Of a stretch of 64,000 bases of DNA, positions 11,983 to 25,257 are shown one piece after another (the first letter of the stretch is position 1; every line of letters starts with the position of its first letter). A model generated the notes under the pieces. The model was not told the origin of the DNA, ran no database searches, and saw only the letters and a program-made list of their open reading frames with translations. The DNA lies in assembly GCA_014529385.2 (NCBI GenBank), contig CM043952.1, forward strand, positions 67,754,370 through 67,818,369, in the 5' to 3' direction. The DNA comes from Adiantum capillus-veneris. Its lineage: Eukaryota; Streptophyta; Polypodiopsida; Polypodiales; Pteridaceae. The translations under genes were made by a program, and so were the position numbers.

Positions 11983-13601
11983 TGTAATGGAATTTGCCTA
12001 TTCAATTTGAGAGTAGCGGAATTTAATGAGATTACTTTCAAGAAATGATTTTGTGAGCATAGCGGGTTGACATAATTGAAGATAGCAACATAATCATAGC
12101 AATTAGTTAACTTGGCATAGACAATACTTTTGCAAGAGAGAGAATTTAGAGAACATGACAACAGTTGAGGACCGGATTTATGTGGAGCCGGTCCCCCCTC
12201 CAATAGGCATTTGTATTATGATTTCTCCCATAAAGAGAGACTTGTTACAATACATTCTTTGTGTTCCTTGTGACCTAGGTGAAGCAATGAAGATGGAAAT
12301 CTTCATGCATCACCATCATAGCATAACCTAAACTTGAAGAAAGCTTTAACTATACCAAGCCTCAGTCCCAAGACCTCAAAAACCTTCGAAGGTGGAGAGA
12401 GCTAGCAGGGAATGAGGGTAGGGAAGAGGAAGAAGAAACATTTCATACGAGAAAGAGCTAGTTCCTCACTTATCATAACTCTTGTGCTAGCATACATAAT
12501 AGCATAGTAATGAAGAAGAAATAGATGGCAAGCTCAAGCATTGAAGCATGGCTCTTGGATGGATTTTCACTCCATAGCCAAGAGTGTTGGTGTAGGCTCT
12601 TAACCTCTACTTCCTTGGAGAAAGAGAGTGAGCTCTTGCACTTTGCATAGTACACAATGAGAGTGTTTGTGAGTGTGTGTGGGTGAGTATACCCCCTAAG
12701 CACCCCCCTAGCTTGCTTGGGTTGACCTCCCCTTGTAGCTCATGCTTGAACCTCATTGGACCCCTCCATGCCTAGCCAATCACAAGCAGGAGCCATTACA
12801 AGCAACAGGGATAGCCTTGGGACAAGTGTCCCCCTTTCCCCTTTGAGAGAGAGGACTTGATAAATGAAAAATAAATTAATTAAATATCCTTTATTATCAT
12901 TGGACCCCTTGGGTGGCCAACCAATAGGTTTCAGGCACACCATGAGGGCAACATGAGGAGGAACTTGACAAGTGTCCTTGCTGCCTCTTCAAGCTGGGGC
13001 TTCCCTTGTGTGTGTGTGTGTGTGTGTTCTCTCTCATCCCCCCCCCCTTGTAGGCTCGCCCCCCTCCTTGTAGGGATCTTTTTGACTTTGGATGAGCAAG
13101 CCCCTTAGTCATCAAGCATGACTAAGAAGTTGAGGTAGGGGGTGTTCCCACAAGCATCTCAGGCAAGCTTCTCAAGGCACTTCAAGCACCTTAATCATGT
13201 ACCAAGTCAAGCACCTCAAGCACGGAGCCAGTCAAGCACCTCAAGCACCTCAAGCAGGACAAGCACCTCAAGCACGACAAGCACCTCGAGTTTGGGCCGG
13301 GTTCCCACCTCAAGCTCAGCCCTAGCTTACCTAAGGTCAAAGGACTTTTACACACATTATTGGAGGTCTTCAATGAAGCTAACCCTAAGGTCTTATGCTC
13401 CATTGGTTAGCCTTGCTCTTGAGCCTTGCTCTTGATAGACCATCTCCCATTTGGGCCCCTTTACTATTGGCCCCGTGTTGAGATAGATCTATAAGCACAT
13501 ATCTATATCTTAACACTTGTTCCCGTTTATTCTCCCACATTAAGTGATCAAATTAATATGAGAAAATCATTTGGGTTGGTTAGATATTAGATTTTATGAC
13601 A
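11983..13601 (-). repeat. 5' LTR of element A
   Basis: 1619 bp, plus strand TGTAATGG to TTATGACA. It aligns end to end with 4841-6451 with scattered substitutions and a few small indels (for example an extra ~7 bp near 12941 and length change in the GT tract near 13010). It carries the element's promoter. Confidence 0.95.
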
Positions 13602-13606
13602 CCCCA
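13602..13606. repeat. Target-site duplication of element A, right copy
   Basis: CCCCA immediately after the 5' LTR, identical to 4836-4840. Confidence 0.9.
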
Positions 13607-13639
13607 CATGCTAATCACTCATGAATGGCACTAATACGC

Positions 13640-14690
13640 ATCCACCCTAACATAGTCCGGTGAGACCATGACGGACACGACAGTGTCAACACAAAGTTTC
13701 ATGGCCATTGTTTATCTCTCATTGATCACGTGCTGCACAATCATGCCAATTTTTTGCCATAGGGCTCGCCAAGGACCCAACGACAAAAAATTGACAATTT
13801 TGCCATTCCTAACCATTAAAATGGCTTGCAATTCCTAACCATTAAAATGGCTTGGAATTTTGCCATTCCTAACCATTAAAATGGCTTGCAATGGCCACGA
13901 AACTTTGCAAGGGTTGGGAGTAAAGTTATTCCCCTACCCCTGCAAAGTATCATTTCCATTTGTTACCATGTCATGGATCAGGCTACACAATTGCCAATAT
14001 TTTGCCATTGGGCTCTTACCAAGGACCCAACAACAAAAAGATGGCGATTGTACTTTCCTTAACTGCCAAGACGGCTTGTGGTGGCCATGAGACTTTGTAG
14101 GTACAAGGAGTAGGGTGCTTTATCCACTTCTACAAATTTTCATGGCCATCCGTTGTCATCTCATTGCAGTCAAGTACAACACAATCGTGGATTTTTTGCC
14201 ATTGGGCTCGCCACCAAGGGTCCAACAACAAAAAAATGGCAATTGTGTCATCTTTAACCATCAAGACAAATTGTGATGGATATGAAAACTTGCAAGGGTA
14301 GAGATTAGGGTGCTTTTACTACCCTTACAAAAATTCAATGCCATCCATTGTCGTCTCATTGGTCATGTGCCGCACAATTGCCAATTTTTTTTGCCATTGG
14401 GCTTGCCAAGGGTCCAAGGACACAATTGTGTCGTTGTTGATCGTTGAGGCAGATTTCAATGGCCATGAAACTTTGCAAGGATAGGGAGTAGTGTGATCTC
14501 CCTAAACCCAAAACCCTTGCAAAGTTTCATGGCCATCTGTAGCCATCTCGTTGGTCAGGCGATGCACAATCGCCAATTTTGGCCATTAGACAATTTTTGC
14601 CATAAGGCTTGCAAGGACTCAATGATAAAAAATTGGTGATTGTGTCATCCCTGGCCATTGATATGGCTTGTGATTTCCATGAAGATTTGT
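13640..14690. repeat. Tandem repeat of ~195-205 bp
   Basis: The phrase TTTTGCCATTGGGCT recurs at about 13752, 14000, 14195, 14389 and 14594, each followed by 'caaggacccaac' and 'catgaaactttgcaagg'. The first interval is longer (about 248 bp) because a ~31 bp unit with CTAACCATTAAAATGGCTTG is triplicated at 13804-13890. The array ends where the decayed pol of element E begins, so it may be that element's 5' or gag region. Confidence 0.8.
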
Positions 14691-15114
14691 ATGCCAAATA
14701 CGTAAGTCCATACATAATCAAGACTAGGAAAGGGGATTTTTCACTAGATAGAGAGAATGGTAGGCACATGGTGGTTGATTCAAAGACCAAGGAAAGTCGT
14801 TTTCATCCTTTAAAGGAAGTTGGTAAAGGATTTTTGAACACTAGCTATGAATACAAGTCAAAGTCAACCAATGAGATCAGGGTTCTACTAGTATTGAGGA
14901 GGAAGAAAGTGATGAGGGTCTACTAAATCTTAATGGGATTTATTTGGAGTCACTATAGACCCCCTAGATTTTGTAAAGTTATGCAATCTCCAATTTGTGG
15001 TGTGGATGCTTTAGATGTAGAGAGAATGTTGGGTGAATATCTAACCAAGCAGGAGAAAGAGGGCTATGTGGAGCTATGTGTGTTGTATCCTAATCTATTT
15101 TCCATGGAGTATAC

Positions 15115-15860
15115 TTGAGGGGAGCTAAAGGGGTGGAGTATCAGATTCTACTCAAAGAGAGATATAAGCCAAGGGCCGAAAAGCTGCAAAGGATGGGAAA
15201 GATACAAAAAGAGTCTTTATGGTGGGAGATCAACAAGTTGCTCGAAGCAGGTATCATTTATCTAGTGCAAGGGTCTGAGTGGGTTTCACTTGTTGTCATT
15301 ATGACAAAGAAGAATGGGAACGGAGAGTGTGCATAGACTATAAGCCATTAAATGCTGCTACAAAGTGGAAAATGGAGAGTGTGCGTAGACTATAAGCCAT
15401 TGAATACTGCTACAAAATGGAATTATTACCTCTTATTGCTCCAATATGATTACTTGAACTAGGTTGTAGGGCATTAGAGATATTCCATTATGGATGGGTT
15501 TTAAGGTATTTTCATATTGGTATTGCTTTAGAGGATGAGCTGAAGACTACTTTCCTTTCACCCATTGGGATGCTTTGCATATCGTAGGGTTCCCTTTGGT
15601 TTGGTAAATGCTTACTCGACATTGTAGGGTTGGATAAACAATGTGTTTTGGATGTATTCGGGTAAGTTCATGAAAGTTTTTGTGGATGATATTGGGTGCC
15701 ATAGTTCCAAGACGAAGCATTTGTAGAAGTTAAAGTTATGCTTTCAAAGGATAGATAAAGGGAGTAGGTAGTTGAATCCAAAGAAGTGCAAGTTGGCTTA
15801 AACATGGGCTCATTTGTTGGGTCACATGGTATCACAAAATGGTATAGAAGCCAATTAAAA
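15115..15860 (+). pseudogene. Reverse transcriptase remnant of element E
   Basis: Motifs appear across several frames: AGIIYLVQGSEWVSLVV, then CIDYKPLNAATK, then VPFGLVNA (about 15590), and the active-site box FVDD at about 15678-15689, followed by NPKKCKLA and LLGHMVSQNGIEA. The NAATK phrase fits the Tat branch. A 52-bp tandem duplication at 15322-15425 repeats the DYKPLNAATK block and shifts the frame. Confidence 0.75.
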
Positions 15861-15873
15861 AAAGGTAAAGGAT

Positions 15874-16470
15874 TTGATTTTGATGGGAACCCTCAACAAT
15901 GCAACAGGTTTAGATTCACTTGTCCACAAGTTGAAGTATTTATCTAGGCTCTTTTGGATGCTTTCACAGTATGTATATCCTATCCTGAAGATGAGTGTGA
16001 AATTGTATGATTTCCAATGGACTAAAGATGCTCAGGTAGCCTTTGAAAGGGTGAAGGAGATTCTTTGCCAGTTGTCAATGGTTTGTTCTCCTAATAATGA
16101 GGGGGAATTTTATGTGGCCATGATGGTGGGTACTATTTCCATTGGTGTTATGTTGATGCAAAATGCTGGAAGATGTTACAAACCCATCTACTTTGATAGT
16201 CAAATGATTAGCCTAGGGGAGAGGTCGTACACAAAATCTGAGCAAAGGGTGATGACTGCAATATTTCCATGCAGGAAATTTAGAGTGTATTTGATTATTC
16301 AAAAGCTCTATGTGCTCACATCTAACAATTTGTTGCCTGAAGTTGTTCTTCATCTAAAGCCAAGGAGGCATATCAGAAAATGGGTGCTAGAGATGTAGGA
16401 GTTTGAGTTTGAATTCAAGATTGATCACACTAATAGGTCCCATTTGGTAGATATTTTGATCAACAAGGAG
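15874..16470 (+). pseudogene. First RNase H remnant of element E
   Basis: The longest open piece (174 codons from 15874). It contains the RT connection and RNase H start (FQWTKDAQVAFERVKEIL), then FYVAMMVGTISIGVMLMQ where the family usually has an Asp in the first strand, then YTKSEQRVMTAIF and RPRRHIRKW-like ends. A TAG at about 16396 interrupts it. Confidence 0.7.
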
Positions 16471-16539
16471 GCTGATTTACTGGTGTATCAAAGGGTGGTC
16501 GGAGAAGAAGTTGTGGAAGAACTTGATTTGGAAGGGAAT

Positions 16540-16930
16540 TTCACTACATGATTTGACGAAGCTTACAAAAGGGCACTTCAAAAAGCTCGAGGAGGTGCAA
16601 TAATATATGATCCACAAGGTAAGATGATTTTCTCCAAGGCTTATGATTTAGAGGATCTTCACATGAACAATGAAGAAAAGTACTTGACTCTCCATCTGGG
16701 ATTAAAGCAGTAGGTGGAGTTTGGGATTTTGGGGTTGGTGGTTAAGGGTGATGCACTGTTGGTCATTAAGCAGCTCTTATGGAAATGGAAAATAAACAGG
16801 GATTCTCTCAAAAGTTGGCTTTTTTCCATAAAGAAGTTGTTGAAGTTTTTTGAAGCAGTTCAATTTAAGCAAGTCAAAAGAGAGTAGAATCAAGAGGCTC
16901 ATCAATTGGCTCGCAGTCATGTGCAGGCTC
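16540..16930 (+). pseudogene. Second (archaeal-type) RNase H remnant of element E
   Basis: Reading in one frame with two stops: GGAIIYDPQGKMIFSKAY, then NNEEKYLTLHLGLKQ, then VVKGDALLVIKQL, then NQEAHQLARSH. This order of Asn-Glu, Gly-Asp and Glu-Ala motifs matches the aRNH domain of Tat elements. It is too short and interrupted for the usual gene finders. Confidence 0.7.
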
Positions 16931-16949
16931 ATGTAGTGGTACAAGTCAA

Positions 16950-17860
16950 TGTTTGGGGGGATTGTCTAAGCTACAAAATAGGAGGATTGTTCAAATAGCT
17001 TGCAAATTTGCATTAGTTGGCGAGGATTTGATGACATATGGTAGGGATGAAGTGCTACAGAGGGTCCTCTACAAGGAGGAAATTGGCATGGTTTCAGACA
17101 TCAAGGCAAGAATCATGTACATTTTTGTGTGCTTAGAGATGGTTTTTTGTGGCCATCTATGGTGCAAGATGTCCATTATTGGTGCAAAACATGCCATGAA
17201 TGGGAAACCATGGGTGAAAGATGACTGGTAGATGAATCACAAGGGGCTATCATAGCTCAAAATGCATTTGAGAAGTGGGCTTTGAATGTGATTGGTCCAT
17301 TACCCAAGTCAACTAGCGGTGATAGAAACATAGTGGTGGCTATTGACTATCTTACCAGGTGGGTTGAAGCAAAAAGCGATAAGGGAGGTAAATGCTCGCA
17401 CAGTGGCTCAATTTTTTGCCCATTTCTGATTGGGATCAAGGTTTCTAAAGAAAAAATTGGTACGTGCATTAGTGGAGAAATTGGGTATTCTACACAGGTT
17501 TTCTTCACCATGTCATCCACATTGCAATGGTTTGGTCAAAAGTGTTAAAGGGAAAATTGTCAAAATGCTCACCAAGCATGTGTGCAAGCAGGTTGCAGCA
17601 TGGGAGGCTAATGTAGACAAGTGTTTATGGGCTTACATAAATTCTTATAAAGTTGTTACCAAGTTCACCCCATACGGGTTGGTTTATGGTAAAGGAGGCA
17701 ATATTGTCTGTAGATTCCCTATTGGATGCATTGAAGGGTATGTGGCACATTGACAAAGTTCATAAGGATGTTTTTCAAGAGAGGATCACTCATCTTGAAG
17801 ATTTAAAAATGGACAGGGAGGAAACAAAAAATTTGTATGTAAAACAGTAGGAGAAGGGGA
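16950..17860 (+). pseudogene. Integrase remnant of element E
   Basis: Core motif phrase LNVIGPLPKSTSGDRNIV (about 17284) with Asn where the first catalytic Asp is expected. It is followed by DYLTRWVEAK, a frame change, then HPHCNGLVKSVKG where the usual catalytic Glu is Lys. At least two catalytic positions are lost. A C-terminal tail continues to about 18070 (KMWTGLYNVHHIF). Confidence 0.72.
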
Positions 17861-18120
17861 CTACGAACTTCACCTATGATCTAGTGATGAAGTATAAGAG
17901 GTACTTTGACTTCACTTTTCAAAAAAAGTTCAAGAAGATGTGGACAGGGCTATATAATGTGCATCACATTTTTCCCAATGTTACTTACTAGTCGATGAGG
18001 ATGAATGGTAGATTTCTCAAGCACAGGGTGAATGGTGTGCATCTCAAGCTATATTTTAAAAGGGAGTTGGTGCATGTTGTGCATCAAGTTATAGTTGAGG
18101 GGGTTGGGAAACCAACCTAA

Positions 18121-19636
18121 GTAGGGGCTACATAAAAAATGAATAAGACTTTGTATATGGTGGTGATTTTTTTGGTTTCCTCATAGTGTTTTTTAGTTTT
18201 GCATTTTTCAAAATTTCAATAAACAAGCTTATGGTTGAACATAAATGTTCAGCAAGGGGGTTGGGCAATGATGGTGTAGCTAAAGTTGGTCGGTGCTATG
18301 AATAAGGAAAAGTAGCACTATGGGTGTTCATCTGTGCATGCCAAGGTGGTAAAGAGAATATGAAGGTCAAGGGAAGGAAAATGGTTGTAGATGGGTATGC
18401 ATGATGGGGTTATTTAGGCCAAGGTGCTCTGCCATGGTGCCTGTGAAAGGTAAATGATCAAAGGGTTCAAAGTAATAAAATGAAAGTACTGAGGGTGGCC
18501 CTTGAAGCGTTCTCCAATCTAGTCCAGATAGTTACTCAATCGAAGCTATGGGGTGCAAGTTATGGAAATTTTAATGTGAAGGTGGTTTGTAGTTCCCTAT
18601 CGTGGTGGGCAAGTGCAACAAGGCATTGACGTGTATGTGATGGTGCTATATTTGAAGTGCTTGAGTATGGAGCATGTCGATCTTTTTGGATTGGCAATCA
18701 AAGTACAAACAATCAAGTTATGGGTAGTTGAATTTTTTACAAGGGCCAGTTCTGGGCCAGTTTGGTCGCCTTGATAATTAAGTGCACCGTTAGAGATTTT
18801 TTTATCTTGCCAAGTTTTGCAGAGATGACATGCAGTATATGGAGCTAGACACAAGCTACAAAGAATCAATCAAAGCTTTGAGCACAGAGATATCCCATTT
18901 GAAGTTGGGAGCAGTTGCAAGGGGGATTGTAGCGTATGATATTTGGCGATTTTTGCATCAACGGTTTGTGGTCATGGAGACCTCGGAATACAGAGTGGGT
19001 GGCGATATCAAAAACCCGGAACCGAGAATTTTGGTGGGACTTTACAAGATACTCATCTCACAAGTGAGCATGGAATGGGATTATTCCCAAGTGGATACCC
19101 AAAAAAAAAAACAAGTTGTGGGGAAAATTTGTTTGATGTTCTTAGGGTCAGTTGCTATGGTGGTTCCACATGGAAGTATAATTAAACCCACATGAGGTGT
19201 GTTCTTGGGAAGTTCACCATTCATTACCCCCCTATATAACGTGCATATGTAGGGTATTAAAAAAACCTATGAATGAATAAAATGACCCCTTATTTTATGA
19301 TTTTTTTCCAAAATTGAATACAAAAATCCCTTATTTTAATGTATCTCCGTGAAATTGCCTAAATTTTTTGCATTTAAAAACCCCTTCTTTCAAACTCACG
19401 TTATACATTAACATGATTACATAGTGCACCCCCCGAGGGTGTGTGGGGTTAAGAGTTCATGGTATATATAATACAATGAAACCCTCTCATAAGCAACAAA
19501 GAGAAGAGAGAGTAAAGCTTCAATGGATTTCCCCCCTTGCGGGCCTGCAAGGGTGGCGGCCTAGGCGTTGTTGGCGGCATGTGCTTTGGTGGTCGTTGTT
19601 GGCATCAACTAGTGGTGCACATTGTTTACTAGTTGC

Positions 19637-19637
<1 letters not shown>
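18121..19637. other. Unassigned DNA, possibly the 3' part of element E
   Basis: No recognised coding region. A purine-rich CAGCAAGGGGGTTGGG at about 18250 followed by TGATGG could be a polypurine tract and LTR start. Two TATA-like motifs (CCTATATAAC at 19231 and GTATATATAA at 19461) lie downstream. No second LTR is in the window to confirm this. Confidence 0.3.
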
Positions 19638-19707
<70 letters not shown>

Positions 19708-19711
19708 GGGG
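19638..19711. repeat. GA microsatellite plus G run
   Basis: About 29 GA units followed by a run of about 15 G. Frames across it encode only Arg-Glu or Leu-Ser repeats and are not genes. Confidence 0.95.
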
Positions 19712-20199
19712 ATGGAGTCTAGCATGAAGAGGTACCTAGTCATCATAACAATAGAAGAGACCACAACCTCAAAAAGAGGTTGCAAGTGGGAGCATGGCAT
19801 AGAAGAGTAAAGTTTTGAGCAGGTAGCTATGGTAGGTGGACAATGGATAGTGAAAGACAGCATCATAAGAACAAAATTCAAGATACACCCTACTATATTG
19901 CTCATTATTTTGGTAATTTTTCTCCTCAAAAGACACTTAAATAATAGCTAGCCCCAATTTTTCAACCATAAAAGAAAGATAACATCCCCCCACCCCCAAC
20001 TATCAAAGGAGAGCTATTTATAAATTAGATTCCCACAAGGCCATTATTATGGATAGTTGTAGATTGTGTAAAGAGAAGACCCATCCATTCTATCTCTTCA
20101 TTTTCAATGCTCACTCTTTTCTCAATTATACACTTTTTCATCTAGGAAAAAACGAATTTTGTTTTAGCTAAATCCAAAAAGAGTTTCACGGGCCACAAT

Positions 20200-21050
20200 T
20201 CATATGGAAATTGATATATAGTTATTTATTGTAGCTAGCATGTGGAAAAAGCATGATTGAGCTATGGGCTATGCTAAAGAAAAGTACATTTATGGACATT
20301 TCATTATTTAAGTGCTCTTTATGAGCTATGGTCATTATTATGTCCGATCAAACAATCTATATCCATTTTGGTCATTCAAAAAATCTATAAAGAAATACAT
20401 GCAAGAAGAAAATGTTCACTCTTGCAAGGGGGGAAGATTTCACCTAGTGTCTGTGTTATTCTTCTCTCCTCTTCCCTCTCCTCTCTCACCATGCCAGTGT
20501 AGCACTCCGCTCTAGGAGGTGCAATTGTGTGTGCTCTTCTACTCTCTCTCGTTCTCTATCTCCATGTGTATTGTTGATTATGTGCTTGTGGAACTTTCTA
20601 GGTATGAAAATCTGTTGTTCTATGGCTGTGGAATGTTAATTTTCATTATTTTGTAGGGCCCATCACATAATTGATGATACAAAAGGACTAAGAGAGATAT
20701 AGAGCGACACAGACTAGGAGAGCACGTGCAAGTGCACCTCCTAGAGCAGTGTGCTACACCAGCATGGCAAGAAAGGAGAGAGAAGAGGAGAGAAGAATAA
20801 CACATACACCGGGTGCAATCTCCCCTCGTGCAAGTGTGATCATTTTTCTTTTTCACATAATTATTTATAGATTTCTTCAATAATCAAAATGGATGCAAAC
20901 TATCCGGTCAGACATAATAATGACCATAGCTCATAAAGAGCACTTAAATAATGAAATGTCCATAAACGTAATATCCTTTTGCATAGCCCATAGCTATGTC
21001 ATGCTTTTTTTACTTGTCAGCTATAATAAATAACTATATATCAAATTTCA
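20200..21050. repeat. Large inverted repeat (hairpin-forming, MITE or foldback type)
   Basis: Left arm about 20200-20590 matches the reverse complement of about 20655-21050. Shared blocks include 'tatatagttatttattg', 'agctatgggctatgc', 'ttatggacatttcattattt', 'tgctctttatgagctatgg', 'ttattcttctctcctctt' and 'gctctaggaggtgca'. The arms are perhaps 80-85% identical with ~65 bp between them. No transposase or coding frame inside. The whole could fold into a long hairpin and be a source of small RNAs. Target duplications were not identified. Confidence 0.85.
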
Positions 21051-21300
21051 TTACATGCACGTGCAGGTGCACATATTCCGTTGAAAGCATTCCAACTTAA
21101 TGCCGCATCCGTGGGGAGAAAGAGATAGGAAGAGAGAGAAAGATAGAGAAGGTAAGGAGAAGAGAGAAGAAAGTAATTTTTGAATTCCATCAGCCTCACG
21201 TAAAGAAGGTCTTTTTCAAAGAACTTTGTAGAAGCAGAAGCATACCTGCACTACACAAACCACAAAATGGTTGCTTCACCTACAACCATTGCTCTTTATC
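21051..21300. other. Short non-genic spacer
   Basis: GA-rich stretch ('gagagaaagatagag') at 21117-21170, otherwise nothing recognised. Confidence 0.4.
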
Positions 21301-21365
21301 TCCCTATTTCTTTATCTTCCCCCCCTCTCTCTGTCTCCCCTTCACTTTCTCTCTCTCTCTCCCTC

Positions 21366-21429
<64 letters not shown>

Positions 21430-21508
21430 CCTCTATTTATCTCTTTCTCTATATATCTCTCTCTCCCTCTTCCCCTCTCTCTATCTATCTCTCTTTCTCT
21501 ATCTTTCC

Positions 21509-21540
<32 letters not shown>

Positions 21541-21603
21541 ATCCCTCTTGCCCTCTCTCTCTCTCTCTCTCCCCCCCTCCCCCCCCTGCTATCCCTCTAT
21601 TTT
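21301..21603. repeat. CT-rich microsatellite, left flank of composite element
   Basis: Pure CT run at about 21366-21418 inside a longer CT/TCTA/C-rich tract that ends at the LTR start at 21604. A similar tract resumes at 33361, which suggests that one microsatellite was split by the insertion. Confidence 0.85.
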
Positions 21604-23156
<1,553 letters not shown>

Positions 23157-23171
23157 TTACCTCTCTCTTGA
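23157..23171 (-). other. Polypurine tract of copy B
   Basis: Same sequence as at 6452-6466 of element A, directly beside the LTR. Confidence 0.8.
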
Positions 23172-23525
23172 AATCATAGTCGTCCTCGACTATGAGGTAG
23201 AAGAGATAAAGCCTTAGTCACTAGTCAATCTTGCTTAGCGGGTAGAGGACACGTAGAGGATTCCCTTTTACCCAACAACATCTTTCGAAGATGGATGACT
23301 AATCCATTTGGTGCTTGGGAGACATAGCTGCCGCAAGCATGTCAGCTTTTTGTCCATTCTCTCGAGTGGAGTGACAAATTCTACTTGGTGTTTGAGAGAC
23401 GTCGTCATCACAAACATGATTCTAAGCATGCATACTATTTAAATTTGTGCACAATGAAAAAAAAGAAATAGTCTTATAAGACAAAAAAATTGGTCATTTA
23501 AAAGAAATTTGTACATTTGCTTAGT

Positions 23526-24810
23526 CTAATGTAGCATTGTAAGAATTGACAAGGTTCATACTATCCTTGAGTTGTATTCCTTGCATCCATCTAGCATCTT
23601 CAAAAGGATAATTTTTGAACTTTATAAGATACCGTCGGATAATCGTACCAAGTCATAGTACCTTGTCTTCATGTCGAAGGATAGCTTCGGGTTGTAGCAC
23701 CTCTTCTTGGTCTTCAACTTTGGGAGGGTCTTGACTCTTCAATAATTGGGTCACTTGATGGATCTCCTTTGTAGGGCTTAAGTAGGCTCACATGAAAAGC
23801 ATTGTGTATGATCCAACGGTTGGGCAACTTAAGTTGGTAAGCCATCTCATTCATGGGCTTCAAGATTTGGAAAGGACTATAGTATTTTTTTGCTAGCTTA
23901 GAAAAATACTTTTGGGAAACTCAAGTAAGACCCAATTATTTTCTTTGAATGTTAAGGCCCTTTTGTGATTGTCAGCAACAACTTTTTGCCTTTGTCGAGA
24001 GACGTATATAGCCTCCTTAATCTTTTGCAAAGATTCTTGTAGGTCACGGCTATACTCATCTGCAACGAAGATCTTCCCATGTACTTTAAGTAGCAAGGAA
24101 CTTTTAGGTCTTCCCTCAATTATTTCAAAAGGTGATTTTCCCATAGAATTACGTACAATATTATTGTAGGAATACTCTACAAGAGGTAAACACTTTTCCC
24201 ATTGTGAGCGTTGATCTACTTATGTACCATAAGTCTTTAGTAGATCGAGTATCGTAGGCTTGACTATGTCACTTTAGCCATCCGTTTGTGGGTGATAGGC
24301 CCAAGAGAAATTCAATCTTGTTCCTAGATTTTCAAAGAGACCTTTCCAAAAATTACTGGTCATTCTAGGATCTCTATCTGACATGATGAATTTTGATTAT
24401 CCATGGTGTTTGAAAAAAATGTGATATGAAGGGAGTTGCCATTTGGTGTGCCTTAATAGTCTTTTTGATAGAAATAAAGTGTGCTTGCTTGCTAAACCTG
24501 TCGACTATTGTCCATATTCCCATATTTCCATGGACAGACTTGGGTAATCCAAAGATAAAATCCATGGACATACTCTCCCATGGTGAATCTGGGATAGGCA
24601 GTGGGTGGGGTAATCCAGATTGTTTCCCTCTATCATACTTGGTCTTTTCGCATACTACACATTTTAAAACATATTCTTGTATGCCCACTTTCATGGTAGG
24701 CCAATAGAAGTATGTTTCTACTCCTTGGAGAGTAGGTTGAATGCCTCTATGCCCCGCATAGGGAGGAGCATGGGATTCATACATGATTTTCTCACGAAGG
24801 GAGTGGGTAC
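23526..24810 (-). pseudogene. Integrase and chromodomain-like end of copy B
   Basis: Matches the 6812-8130 region of element A. Zinc motif (HAPPYAGHRG ... CVVCEKTK) and first core motif MDFIFGLPKS are open in 24374-24808, and a second open piece covers GKSPFEIIEGRPK. About 55 bp is deleted near 23915 relative to A, and there are several frameshifts, so the domain is dead. Homology stops abruptly at about 24810, the first rearrangement breakpoint. Confidence 0.9.
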
Positions 24811-24895
24811 ATTGTTCACCTCTTCTTAAGAAATAGAGGGCAAGAAAAATTGTCCCGTTTTTGCACATTTTTCCCATAATTCTTAAATATGTGTT
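24811..24895. other. Junction filler, probable end of insert X
   Basis: About 85 bp of sequence unrelated to the retrotransposon. It ends ...TTCTTAAATATGTGTT just before LTR homology starts. The insert at 29837-32892 also ends ...TTTTAAATATGT directly before LTR homology. If the C block is turned back, these become the two inverted ends of one insertion inside the LTR. Confidence 0.5.
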
Positions 24896-25160
24896 AGCTC
24901 CTTCTCATTTTACCCTCATGGTGTGCCTAAAGCTTATTGGTTGGCCACCCAAGGCGTACAATGATAAGTTAGTAGATCTAGTTAATTATTTTTGCATTTA
25001 TCAAGTCATGTATCTCAAAGGGGAAAGGGGGACACTTGTCCCAAGACTACGCTTGTTGCTTGTAATGCCTTCTGCTTGTGATAGAGGGGTCCAATGAGCT
25101 TCAAGCATGAGCTATAAGGGGGGTCAACCAAGAAATCTAGTGACATACTTGGGGGTATAC

Positions 25161-25257
<97 letters not shown>

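Larger units (their letters stand above)
4841..13601 (-). mobile_element. Complete Ty3/gypsy LTR retrotransposon A (probable chromovirus)
   Basis: 8.76 kb minus-strand element. Two LTRs (4841-6451 and 11983-13601) have TG...CA ends, a Met-tRNA primer binding site lies next to the right (5') LTR, a purine tract next to the left (3') LTR, and CCCCA target duplications flank the whole. Internal order in sense is gag with zinc knuckle, protease, RT, RNase H, integrase, then a chromodomain-like C-terminus. This is the Ty3/gypsy order (integrase last). By eye the LTRs are about 97% identical, so the insertion is fairly recent. At least four in-frame stops break gag-pol: the family is recognisable but this copy could not make its own polyprotein. 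Confidence 0.95.
14690..18120 (+). mobile_element. Decayed Tat-like Ty3/gypsy retrotransposon E (pol only)
   Basis: Frame-broken plus-strand pol in the order RT, RNase H, second (archaeal-type) RNase H, integrase. The second RNase H between RNase H and integrase is characteristic of the Tat/Ogre branch of Ty3/gypsy. No LTRs, gag or protease can be identified. Numerous stops and frameshifts, plus loss of catalytic residues in integrase, show an old copy. Confidence 0.8.
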
